A stretch of DNA of 64,000 nucleotides, from positions 1-64,000 of the forward strand of contig SHYX01000014.1 of the NCBI GenBank assembly GCA_009692585.1. Reading direction: 5' to 3'. This DNA comes from Myxococcales bacterium (GTDB lineage: Bacteria; Myxococcota; UBA796; SXON01). Below are positions 31,592-39,089 of the stretch, piece after piece. Position numbers and translations under genes: made by a program. The notes below the pieces were generated by a model. It searched no databases. It saw only the letters and a list, made by a program, of their open reading frames with translations, and was not told where the DNA came from. The first letter of the stretch is position 1. Every line of letters begins with the position of its first letter.

Positions 31592-32977
31592 TCAACCTCC
31601 GATGGCCAACAGGGCGCGGAGCATCTCGTCGGCGGCGCTGATCACGCGGGCCGAGGCCCGGTAGGCCGACTGGAACTCCAGCAGGTGGGTCGCTTCTTCG
31701 TCGGTGTCGACACCGGAGGTGCTCTCTCGCAGCTGCTCGAGGTCCCCGACCAGGGCGGCCTGCGCCTCCTCATTGCCCTGCGCCGCCGAAACGGTGGCTC
31801 CGACGTCGGCCGTGATGGCGCTCAGCGCCGAGCGCGCGTTTCCGGTCGTGAACATGGTGGTGTCGTCCTCGAGCTCCAGGAGCGCTTCGAGGTTGACGCC
31901 ATCGCCCCCGTAGGCGGTGGCCGCGCCGGCGAACGCCAGGAGCGAGGGGTCGTCCGCCAGGGCCGCGTCCACCGCCAGTCCGGAAGCTGCGCCGCTTGCC
32001 GTCGCCGTCAACGTGAACAGGTCCGCTCCCGGAGCACCACCCCGGTCGAACCCCAGCGCGTGCTGCCCGTTGAACGCCGTGCCGATCGCGAACGCAAACG
32101 CATCGAGGTCGCCGACCCAGCCTTCCAACTCACCCCGTGCCTCGACCAGACCCCCGAGGCGACCGCCGACCACACTGGTCGCGTCCATCGTGCCGTCGTC
32201 CATCGCGACCTGAATCGTCGCGTTGCCGCCAGCGTCATCCGCCGTGGCGAGCTGCCGCCAGTCGCCGGCGCTCACGATGGCGTGACCGCCGAGATAGACG
32301 ACCGCCTGCCCGTCGGCCTTGAGGTCAGCGGTGGCGCCGACCGCGCCCGCCAGCTCCAGGATCAGCTGGTCGCGGCGATCCAACAGGTCAGCCGGTCCGA
32401 GGGTCGCGCCCTGGCGTCCGATCCGAGCGTTGAGCGCGGCCACCTCGGCGAGGGTTGCGTTGACTTCCTCGAGGCTGGCGCCGATCTGCTCGTCGATCGC
32501 ATCCACGGTCTCGGCCAACCCGGTGGCAATTCGGGACGTCGTCGTCGCGAATACGTCGAAGGCATACACGACGGCGCGCCTGTACGAGGGGTCGGAAGGA
32601 TCGGTGGTTGCGTTCCCGAGCGCGTCGAAGACCTGATCCAGCGCTTCGGCGATTCCCGTCGATTTGCTGCTGTTGAGGTAGCTCTCTGCCACCCGCAGAT
32701 TCTCCGCCAGCGTCATCGACGACGCCTCCGCACCGGTGGCGTCGATGAGCCGGACGCCGAGGAGCCGATCCGCAGAGCGCGCCACCGCCGAGGGGGTGGC
32801 GCCCTGGCCGACGAAGAGCCCGCGCTGCTCCACCGGGGAGAGCTGCTCGGTGCGCAGCGTGCGCCGGCTGTAGCCGGGCGTGCTGGCGCCGGTGACGTTC
32901 TGGGTGGTGACGTCGATGCCGGCGGAAGCCACGGACAGCCCGCGGGCGCCGGTCTGGATTGCGCCGAGGAGGCTCAA
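31592..32977 (-). CDS. flgK: hook-filament junction protein FlgK
   Basis: 461 residues, start in an ATGA overlap with flgN. N-terminal 'GARGLSVASAGIDVTTQNVTGASTPGYSRR' is the rod/hook/HAP motif; 'EALDQVFDALGNATTDPSDPSYRRAVV' and 'NARIGRQGATLGPADLLDRRDQLILELAGAVG' are FlgK-specific; C-terminal 'DEEATHLLEFQSAYRASARVISAADEMLRALLAIGG' completes the signature. Hook-associated protein 1. Confidence 0.96.
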   Translation of the reverse strand: MSLLGAIQTGARGLSVASAGIDVTTQNVTGASTPGYSRRTLRTEQLSPVEQRGLFVGQGATPSAVARSADRLLGVRLIDATGAEASSMTLAENLRVAESYLNSSKSTGIAEALDQVFDALGNATTDPSDPSYRRAVVYAFDVFATTTSRIATGLAETVDAIDEQIGASLEEVNATLAEVAALNARIGRQGATLGPADLLDRRDQLILELAGAVGATADLKADGQAVVYLGGHAIVSAGDWRQLATADDAGGNATIQVAMDDGTMDATSVVGGRLGGLVEARGELEGWVGDLDAFAFAIGTAFNGQHALGFDRGGAPGADLFTLTATASGAASGLAVDAALADDPSLLAFAGAATAYGGDGVNLEALLELEDDTTMFTTGNARSALSAITADVGATVSAAQGNEEAQAALVGDLEQLRESTSGVDTDEEATHLLEFQSAYRASARVISAADEMLRALLAIGG

Positions 32978-33309
32978 CGCATGCCCCGGACCAGACCGTA
33001 CCGGGTGTACGTCGTCGGCGCCCGGTCGGGCGCGAGCGAAGCAAGCGCGCCGGTGACGATCTCACCGCAGGTGCGGATGCGGGAGTCGAGCGACCGTATC
33101 CGCAGCGCCACGCGCGTCGCTTCGGCCCGAGTCGCGACACTGCCGCGCCGAATGGCCGCGACATCGAGAGTTTCCTGGAGAGACCGCCGCTCCTCGGTGC
33201 TGGCGACCAGGGCACCGGCGTTGGCGGTGCGCGCCGCCGCGAGCTGAGACTCCACCGCTTGCAACAACAACTGCAGCGTCTCGTCCGCGGGCGGGGAGGC
33301 GTCGTCCAC
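32974..33309 (-). CDS. flgN: FlgN-like export chaperone
   Basis: 111 residues, almost wholly helical: 'DETLQLLLQAVESQLAAARTANAGALVASTEERRSLQETLDVAAIRR...'. Length, helical layout and position between flgM and flgK fit FlgN, the cytoplasmic chaperone of FlgK and FlgL. Direct similarity is modest, so context carries much of the call. Three bases after flgM; overlaps flgK by four bases. Confidence 0.78.
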   Translation of the reverse strand: MDDASPPADETLQLLLQAVESQLAAARTANAGALVASTEERRSLQETLDVAAIRRGSVATRAEATRVALRIRSLDSRIRTCGEIVTGALASLAPDRAPTTYTRYGLVRGMR

Positions 33310-33312
33310 GGT

Positions 33313-33615
33313 TCAGAAGCCGCGCAACAGGGCGTCGACGGTCGCGGACAAATCGTCTTGGTTCCCCAACCGCCCGGCGGCGATGTCCGACTTGGCCTCC
33401 GCAACCTTGTCGGCGCGAACCTCGCCCCAGGGGGTGCTCCGCGCCGAGGCGTGAAGCTCGGACAGGAAATCGCTTGTGTGGAGCGACACGGCGCGGTCGA
33501 GCGACGCGGGCCCGATGGCCTGGCCGATGGCCTGGCCGTTGGGACCACCGCCCCGGTTCACCCGCCCGTAGGTCAGGTTGTCGGTCGGTGCGAGAGAGGG
33601 AGCGGAGATCTTCAC
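33313..33615 (-). CDS. flgM: anti-sigma-28 factor FlgM
   Basis: 100 residues from the GTG at 33615, with AGGAG seven bases upstream. The disordered Gly/Asn-rich N-terminus and C-terminal 'VRADKVAEAKSDIAAGRLGNQDDLSATVDALL' match FlgM (vR.ekV..ik..i..G.Y..d...ia..ll). FlgM holds FliA inactive until the hook is finished and FlgM is secreted. A FliA-like motif directly upstream implies autoregulation. The fliA gene is not in this window. Confidence 0.9.
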   Translation of the reverse strand: MKISAPSLAPTDNLTYGRVNRGGGPNGQAIGQAIGPASLDRAVSLHTSDFLSELHASARSTPWGEVRADKVAEAKSDIAAGRLGNQDDLSATVDALLRGF

Positions 33616-33633
33616 GGTTGGACTCCTGGGGTC

Positions 33634-33662
33634 GATTCGGACAAGGTCGCTATAACTTGAGC
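33634..33662 (-). promoter_or_regulatory. FliA(sigma-28)-like promoter of flgMNKL
   Basis: Minus strand GCTCAAGT then TCCGAATC, 15 bases between TCAA and TCCGA. The leader would be only ~12-14 bases, with the AGGAG near its 5' end. Confidence 0.6.
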
Positions 33663-33666
33663 GCCT

Positions 33667-34326
33667 TCAGCGTTTTTCTTCCGCGAGCGGGGACACACCC
33701 CCCCAACTCGCGGGGTCGATCGCCTCGCCGCCGCGTCGAACCTCGAAATGCAGGTGGGCGCCGGTGCTACGCCCGGTGCTGCCGACCGTCGCGATCGCCT
33801 GACCGGAGGCGACGCGCTCGCCGACCTTCACCGACAGGTCTCGGCAATGGGCGTACCTGGTCTCCGTGCCGTCGTCGTGCTCGACGATGACGACATTCCC
33901 GTATCCACCACGCCTACCCGAGTAACGAACCGTCCCCCCCGCCGCGGCCAGCACCGGTGTGCCTTGCGGGGCCGCGAGGTCAAGGCCGTGATGCACACGG
34001 GCGCGTCCCGAAAAGGGGTCGGGGCGTACGCCAAACGCGCTGGTGACCCGCAGCGATTCGGGCGGGGGCGGTGCGTCGTGGGCGTGCTGCCGTGATGCCG
34101 CCGCCGGGGCCGCGGAGCCGCGCCAGGACTCCAACACGCTCTCCTTCAGCCCGAAGCCTCCCCCCTCCGACACGCGCTTGCCGATCTCCTGGTCGAAAAG
34201 GTCGGCGAAGGTCGCCATGGCGCCCTCCGACCAGGGGCCGCCCTCCACCGACTCGCGCATCTGCTTCGCCATGAACGACACCATCCAGGACTCGAACTCC
34301 TGGGCGGCCTTTTCGTCTCTTCCCAT
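33667..34326 (-). CDS. flgJ: FlgJ-type rod-binding domain fused to M23 peptidase
   Basis: 219 residues from the ATG at 34326, preceded by GGAGAAGG. A GTG at 34383 is in frame but would coincide with the predicted transcript start and has no ribosome site. Residues 1-~70 are the FlgJ rod-binding domain ('DEKAAQEFESWMVSFMAKQMRESVEGGPWSEGAMATFADLFDQEIGKRVSEGGGFGL'). After a short linker comes a LytM/M23 domain with 'VHHGLDLAAPQGTPV' (His/Asp zinc ligands), 'YGNVVIVEHDDGTETRYAHC' and 'GAHLHFEVRRGG'. The peptidase, not the usual glucosaminidase, would open peptidoglycan for the rod by cutting cross-bridge peptides. Confidence 0.92.
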   Translation of the reverse strand: MGRDEKAAQEFESWMVSFMAKQMRESVEGGPWSEGAMATFADLFDQEIGKRVSEGGGFGLKESVLESWRGSAAPAAASRQHAHDAPPPPESLRVTSAFGVRPDPFSGRARVHHGLDLAAPQGTPVLAAAGGTVRYSGRRGGYGNVVIVEHDDGTETRYAHCRDLSVKVGERVASGQAIATVGSTGRSTGAHLHFEVRRGGEAIDPASWGGVSPLAEEKR

Positions 34327-34389
34327 CGGGACCTTCTCCGGTCCGGAGAGGAGTGTCGGCGAGAGGGCGGAAAGGCTGTTCACAGCCGG

Positions 34390-34418
34390 GAGTCGGTCAG
34401 CGCCGAAAATACTTGAGC
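34390..34418 (-). promoter_or_regulatory. FliA(sigma-28)-like promoter of flgJ
   Basis: Minus strand GCTCAAGT then ACCGACTC, 15 bases between TCAA and ACCGA. Starts 14 bases beyond the end of the radical SAM gene and predicts a ~57-base leader for the ATG at 34326. Confidence 0.55.
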
Positions 34419-34431
34419 CGCCGGGACGCGA

Positions 34432-36042
34432 TCAGACGCTGTCGGACGCGCGCGGGGCCGCGGCGCCAGCGTCGGCGCCGGTCATGCCGATGATCCGCGC
34501 ACGGTAGGTGCCCAGGGCCTTGGCACGGGCGACCACCGGCGACCGAAGCGCCTGTCGCAACGAGTGAATCGCCGATTTCGCCGCGCCCCCTGCCGGAGCC
34601 ATGTAGTCGCTGGTCATCACGTCGACGACCCGTCGGTCGATCAGGACCTTGAGTAGACCGTGCGGAAATTTGCCACTTCGCGCCAGGAACAGGAGCGTGT
34701 TGGTGTAGCTGTCGTGACGCTCGAAGAACATGCGATCGTAGATCTCGGCCTTTTCGTCATTCACCAACCCGTCGCGACTCGCCAGCGTGTGCAGGGACGT
34801 GCCCGGGTAGTAGATCACCGAGAACACCTGGAGCCGGTAGGGCTTGGGGAGCTCGCTGACCAGTCGCAGGGTGTCGAGCTTGTCCTCCATCGTCTCGTAG
34901 GCGAGATCGTAGATGAGATCGTACTGAGGCGGCGCCGTGCGATCGGTGTACTTGGTGATGATCTCCGCGCTCTTGAGGACCTTGTCGTTGCCCATCGTGG
35001 AGCGCTTGAACATCTTTTGGATGCGCTTGCTCCCGTGTTCCACGCCCATCTGGATGCAGTGGAGTCCGGCGTCGACAAGCGCGCTGTATTTCTCGTCGGT
35101 GATCGTGCCCGGACTGCCGAGAAGGTAGAACGGGTCCCCGATCTTCTCCTTGTACTGCGCGGCGAAATCCAGGAGGTCCGGCAGCGGGCGACCGAAGAAG
35201 CTGTCGTCGGAGAACCACACGAAGTTGATGAACGGGTACTCCCGCTTGATCGTCTGGAGCTCACCGATGACATGGGGCGTGCTGCGATAGCGCACGTAGC
35301 GCTGACGCTTGTAGAGGTCGCGGTAGAAGCTGTTTCCGCAGTAGGTGCACGCGTGCGGACAACCCCGCCCGGTCATCGTCTGATAGCCCGTGCGACCGAA
35401 CATCCGGCTGACGGTGCCGTTGTGCATGTAGCGGCGCAGGAGATCCTTGGTGACCGGTGCCAGCTGACCCTCGAACAGGATGTGGTGGTCCTCCCTCGAG
35501 AAATCGGGGGCAGGGTAGCGGTCCAACTCCTGCTCGAGGCTGCCCGGCTGGTTGCGCACGACGTCGGTGCCGTTGCGCCAGACCAAGGACTTGATGTCGT
35601 GCAGCCGGGTGCGGTCGCCCGCCTCCAGACGATTACACAGCTCCAACATCAGATCCTCGGCGTCGCCGATCGCCACATAGTCCGCCCACTTTGCACATTC
35701 GTCGGGCCGAACGGACGGGTGGAAGCCGCCCCAGATCACCGGAGTCCCCAGCCGTGCCTTGATCGCGCTGGTGATCTGCTTGGCCGAGTCGAAGTAGTGC
35801 GTCATCAGGGTGACCCCGACCAGGTCGCTGTCGCCGCAGAGCGCCACCATCTGATCGATCACCTCCTGGGAGTAGCGGGCCTCGCTCATCCGGACGTGCA
35901 GACTCTCGCCGTCACCTGCGAAGTCGGGCATGCAGATGACCTGGGTTCGGTGGCCGCTGGCACGAAGGTGGGCGCTGATGCTGCGCAACCCGTAGTTGGT
36001 GATGTCGGGGTACGGGCTGATGAGCGAGACCTTCACGGGCAC
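34432..36042 (-). CDS. B12-binding-domain radical SAM protein
   Basis: 536 residues from GTG 36042 (GTG 36036 is an alternative). N-terminal Rossmann-like cobalamin-binding domain ('VSLISPYPDITNYGLRSISAHLRASGH', 'LVGVTLMTHYFDSAKQITSAIKARLGTPVIWGGFHPSVRPDECAKWADYVAIGDAEDLMLEL'); no DxHxxG loop is visible, so cobalamin would bind base-on or weakly. The radical SAM domain has 'TGRGCPHACTYCGN' (CX3CX2C cluster) and later strand/ring motifs ('VWFSDDSFFG', 'LHCIQMGVEHGSKRIQKMF'). Related enzymes methylate or modify lipids and secondary metabolites. It lies at the flagellar cluster border; a link to motility is not shown. Confidence 0.88.
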   Translation of the reverse strand: MPVKVSLISPYPDITNYGLRSISAHLRASGHRTQVICMPDFAGDGESLHVRMSEARYSQEVIDQMVALCGDSDLVGVTLMTHYFDSAKQITSAIKARLGTPVIWGGFHPSVRPDECAKWADYVAIGDAEDLMLELCNRLEAGDRTRLHDIKSLVWRNGTDVVRNQPGSLEQELDRYPAPDFSREDHHILFEGQLAPVTKDLLRRYMHNGTVSRMFGRTGYQTMTGRGCPHACTYCGNSFYRDLYKRQRYVRYRSTPHVIGELQTIKREYPFINFVWFSDDSFFGRPLPDLLDFAAQYKEKIGDPFYLLGSPGTITDEKYSALVDAGLHCIQMGVEHGSKRIQKMFKRSTMGNDKVLKSAEIITKYTDRTAPPQYDLIYDLAYETMEDKLDTLRLVSELPKPYRLQVFSVIYYPGTSLHTLASRDGLVNDEKAEIYDRMFFERHDSYTNTLLFLARSGKFPHGLLKVLIDRRVVDVMTSDYMAPAGGAAKSAIHSLRQALRSPVVARAKALGTYRARIIGMTGADAGAAAPRASDSV

Positions 36043-36140
36043 ACCTACGCTCTACCCGTATAGACGGCCACGGGCGGCGCGTCTACCGGTGGCGCACCTC
36101 GATCGCCAAGGCGGTGGCGTACGCCACGCCTTGCCTCAGG

Positions 36141-36671
36141 TCAATCGGCCCAGCCGGGTTTCTCGATCATCTCCGCCACCACGTCAGAATCGAGGACCAC
36201 CTCACGGCGGAAGCGCTCAGCGGCCTTGTACTCGGTGGTGCTCCCCGGAACGAAGACCAGCACCGACCCGTCGTCGTGCTTCTCGAACTTGTAGATGAGC
36301 ATTTCCGAGCGGGGGGCAGGGCGGCCGACGACCTTCTTCTTGTCGAAGGGCGGCCCCCAGGCCATCAGCACCATCTCCTTGTTCCAACCGGTCTGCACCG
36401 CGCCGTCGACAATCGCCTGCCGAATATGCTCGGGGTAGGTGTAGAACATGTCGTAGAGCGTGGTGGGCGGAACGCGCTCGATCTTGATCGACTTGAGGTA
36501 GGCGTTGCGCTCCTCCTCGGTCTTGGTCTTGAGGTAGGCCTTCTGAGTGTCCTCGTCCATGAACGGCTTCAGGGCGTAATAGGCCTTGAATTCCTCATCG
36601 CTGAGGAACTTGACGCGGGCCTGCCAGGAGCAACCCGAGCACAACAGCGCGAAAAAGAGAATCCACCGCAT
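36141..36671 (-). CDS. lipoprotein, SmpA/OmlA-like small domain
   Basis: 176 residues from ATG 36671, with GAGGG five bases upstream. Signal 'MRWILFFALLCSGC' is a clear lipobox. The mature part begins with a helical region rich in Lys/Glu/Tyr ('LSDEEFKAYYALKPFMDEDTQKAYLKTKTEEERNAYLKS') and continues 'HIRQAIVDGAVQTGWNKEMVLMAWGPPFDKKKV', resembling the 'i..G.t..eVl..wG.P' motif of outer-membrane lipoproteins of the SmpA/BamE type. Lies 64 bases after batE, possibly the last gene of that operon. Confidence 0.75.
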   Translation of the reverse strand: MRWILFFALLCSGCSWQARVKFLSDEEFKAYYALKPFMDEDTQKAYLKTKTEEERNAYLKSIKIERVPPTTLYDMFYTYPEHIRQAIVDGAVQTGWNKEMVLMAWGPPFDKKKVVGRPAPRSEMLIYKFEKHDDGSVLVFVPGSTTEYKAAERFRREVVLDSDVVAEMIEKPGWAD

Positions 36672-36725
36672 GCACGCCCTCAAGAACGTTCGCCAGCTAA
36701 CACGTAACCGGGGCGCGGGCTCCCT

Positions 36726-36783
36726 CCGGTCTCCCCTACCGCGCCATGCCCTCCCGCCTCCAACCTGCGGTTTCCGGCCTGCG
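36726..36783 (-). repeat. dispersed repeat copy inside the batE 3' end
   Basis: Minus strand reads CGCAGGCCGGAAACCGCAGG and continues in near-identity with 54501-54558 on the plus strand for about 55 bases (single-base differences only). It supplies the last ~15 codons and stop of batE. Confidence 0.8.
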
Positions 36784-37500
36784 CAGCGGCATCGCCGCGT
36801 CTGGGTCCACCGACCCTACAGCCTCCCTGGGCAGCCAACCCCGCCGGCCGTCCGCCAGCGCGACGAGCACCTGGCCCGACGCCACCTCGATGACCCGGAT
36901 CTCTGCACCGCCGTGGAGGGCGAAGAGGTCGACGCCACCCCCGAGATCGCTGTGAGCGGTCACCTCGGCGACCAGGACGACGGCCGCGGGCGGCAAGGTG
37001 GCCTCCGCCACGCCGCCCAGCCCTATCCCGCACCCCACCAGCGCCGCGACTCCGCCGACCCCCGCCATGGGCAGATCGGGCCAGCGCCGCCGCAAGCCAA
37101 GGGCGATCAGTCCCACGCCCAGGACCGCCCCGCCCGCCAGCTGCCCCTCGCCCGGGGTCAGCGCGGCCTGCCAGGGCGCCCATGCTGGCCACGGATCCGG
37201 TGCCGTGGATTCATCGCGCACCCTCCGGCGTGCAAAATCCAAGTTTGCAGCTGGGTCTGGATCGCGCGGCGCCAACACCAAGGCCCGTCGCCACGCCAGG
37301 ACCGCGAGCGGGATATCCTCCTGTCGAAAGAGAACATTACCAAGGTTGTAGTATACATCTGCGTCGATCGCCCCCGCATCGAGCGCCTGCCGGTACCCCG
37401 CCTCCGCCCCGGCAAGGTCCCCGGCCGCAAGCGCGTCGTTGGCCGCGGAGAACGCGTTGTCGCCGAGGGCAAAGGCCATCGCGATCAGGGAGAGCATCAT
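36736..37500 (-). CDS. batE: BatE-like TPR/SH3 membrane protein
   Basis: 254 residues. Signal-like start 'MMLSLIAMAFALG' (the second ATG at 37497 overlaps the batD stop). TPR-like repeats at ~20-95 ('AFSAANDALAAGDLAGAEAGYRQALDAGAIDADVYYNLGNVLFRQEDIPLAVLAWRRALVLAP'), two hydrophobic helices at ~118-165 and a C-terminal SH3-like domain ('ALHGGAEIRVIEVASGQVLVALADGRRGWLPREAVG'). This layout is BatE. The end 'AMPLRRPETAGWRREGMAR' is encoded by a dispersed repeat, so the natural C-terminus has been replaced or extended. Last Bat gene of the operon. Confidence 0.85.
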   Translation of the reverse strand: MMLSLIAMAFALGDNAFSAANDALAAGDLAGAEAGYRQALDAGAIDADVYYNLGNVLFRQEDIPLAVLAWRRALVLAPRDPDPAANLDFARRRVRDESTAPDPWPAWAPWQAALTPGEGQLAGGAVLGVGLIALGLRRRWPDLPMAGVGGVAALVGCGIGLGGVAEATLPPAAVVLVAEVTAHSDLGGGVDLFALHGGAEIRVIEVASGQVLVALADGRRGWLPREAVGSVDPDAAMPLRRPETAGWRREGMAR

Positions 37501-39089
37501 TGCGCACCGATCCAGGCCCGGACGCGAAGCTCCGGAAGTCCGACGCCACCGCGGTAGCGGGCGAGGTCGAGCTCGCGGTAGATCGCGACGGCCTCATCGC
37601 CAAGGGTCGCGACATCATCACACTTGATCTCTGGAGCTGGTCGCCCCAGTCGACGCCCAGCCTCATCGCGGAAGATGCGTTCGAGCCCTGCCAGCCGTCC
37701 CTCCGGGTCCTGAGGAAGATCGTCGAAGCCGAAGGTGCGCTCGGGCACCAGCTTCCGCCAGGCGCCACGCATCCGTCCGATGCCCTCGACGACGAGCAGG
37801 CCCGCGCCAGGCACGGCGAGCAGCCACCCGAGCCACGACGGCCACCCAGCTGAGAGCGAAACACTAGTTCGAACCGGAAGAATATCGTCTCCGAGCGTCG
37901 CCACCGCGGTGCCGGCTGCGCCCTGCCCCCCGAAGGTCTCGAGGCTGGCGGCCTGGGCGGCACCCACCACCTCGACCGAGCCCAGCTGCACCTCACGCTC
38001 GACGTACTCCCCGGCTGCAGGGTCGAACCAGGACATCCGCACCGGAGGTAGCTCGAGGGTGCCCGGACGCTCGGGGACGACCGCGCGACGGAACCGGGCG
38101 GACGCCGAGAGCTTTCCGTCGGAGAGCTTGGCCGACACCGCAGGGGTGTCGTCGTACACGCGGTACCCCTCGGCCTGCCAGGCCGGGAGGGACGCCCCCG
38201 CCACCGCTCCGTCGCCGGCCAGGAGCACGTCCACGGTGAGCGTTTCACCCACGTCGATGCGCTCGGGCAACGCGGTGGCGGTGAGCTGAAAGCTGCCCAC
38301 CAGCCCCGAGAACGCCGCGGGTCTGCCGCTGGGAAGCTCTTTCACCTGGAGACGCAGCGGATTGCTGATGACGGTCTGGCTCTCGGTGTCCGTGAAGCCC
38401 GGCAGATCGCGGAAGAAGGGGTCGCGGCTGCCGCCCCGCCGTCGCTGCACCGCCAGTTGCGCCAGGAGTGTTCCCGCATCGACGGTGGTGGTCCCCGCGG
38501 CCTTCACCCGAAACGGGTACCACAGCTCCGCCACCGAGAGGCCTCCCGCGCCCGAGCCGAGCCGGTACTCGGCGGTGACGGGCTCGACGCCGGACTCGGG
38601 CATCAGCAGGGCGCTGTCGGGCGGTCCCCACCGGGCGTTGACGAGGGGCTGGCTGGTCTTGTACTTGAGGTGGTACACCAGGACCTGACCGACCCAGGCA
38701 ACCCCGTCGCCCAACTCGGCCACCAGTCCGTCGACCCCAGAGGGATCCGCGGCGGCAACGTGAAGGATGACGCCGTCCGCCCGCAGTTGGCCCGCCGGGG
38801 TGTCCACGGCCAGGGGGCCAATCTGGAAGTCGCCCGGCCTCGTCGCGATGACGTCGTACCTGAACGTCAGCGTCTCGGTGACCTCGAAGTTGATCATCTG
38901 GCGGGCGCGCGCCTGGGTGACGAACCGTACGGTGGCGCCCTCGGTAATCGGAATCGACGGCGGTCGCGCGACGAAGGCATCGGAGAGCTGCAGCGTCAGG
39001 CCCACGCTCTGACCCGCGACGACCTCGGTCGCATCGAGCTGCATGACCAGACCCGCTGCCTGGGCGAGGTTGATGAGCGTCACCATCAC
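37497..39089 (-). CDS. batD: BatD (oxygen-tolerance) membrane protein
   Basis: 530 residues. Overlaps batBC by four bases and batE by four. Signal peptide at the start, then repeated Ig-like beta domains characteristic of BatD ('QLDATEVVAGQSVGLTLQLSD', 'EVTETLTFRYDVIATRPGDFQIGPLAVDTP', 'ERIDVGETLTVDVLLAGDGAVAGASLPAW', 'VPERPGTLELPPVRMSWFDPAAGEY'), one TM helix near residue 420 and a cytoplasmic tail. Family role in aerotolerance was named in Bacteroides; molecular activity is unresolved. Confidence 0.9.
   Translation of the reverse strand: MMVTLINLAQAAGLVMQLDATEVVAGQSVGLTLQLSDAFVARPPSIPITEGATVRFVTQARARQMINFEVTETLTFRYDVIATRPGDFQIGPLAVDTPAGQLRADGVILHVAAADPSGVDGLVAELGDGVAWVGQVLVYHLKYKTSQPLVNARWGPPDSALLMPESGVEPVTAEYRLGSGAGGLSVAELWYPFRVKAAGTTTVDAGTLLAQLAVQRRRGGSRDPFFRDLPGFTDTESQTVISNPLRLQVKELPSGRPAAFSGLVGSFQLTATALPERIDVGETLTVDVLLAGDGAVAGASLPAWQAEGYRVYDDTPAVSAKLSDGKLSASARFRRAVVPERPGTLELPPVRMSWFDPAAGEYVEREVQLGSVEVVGAAQAASLETFGGQGAAGTAVATLGDDILPVRTSVSLSAGWPSWLGWLLAVPGAGLLVVEGIGRMRGAWRKLVPERTFGFDDLPQDPEGRLAGLERIFRDEAGRRLGRPAPEIKCDDVATLGDEAVAIYRELDLARYRGGVGLPELRVRAWIGAQ

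Noticed and set aside
34327..34383. GTG start of flgJ at 34383
   Set aside because: It lacks a ribosome site and would coincide with the transcript start predicted from the FliA-like motif; ATG 34326 has GGAGAAGG upstream.
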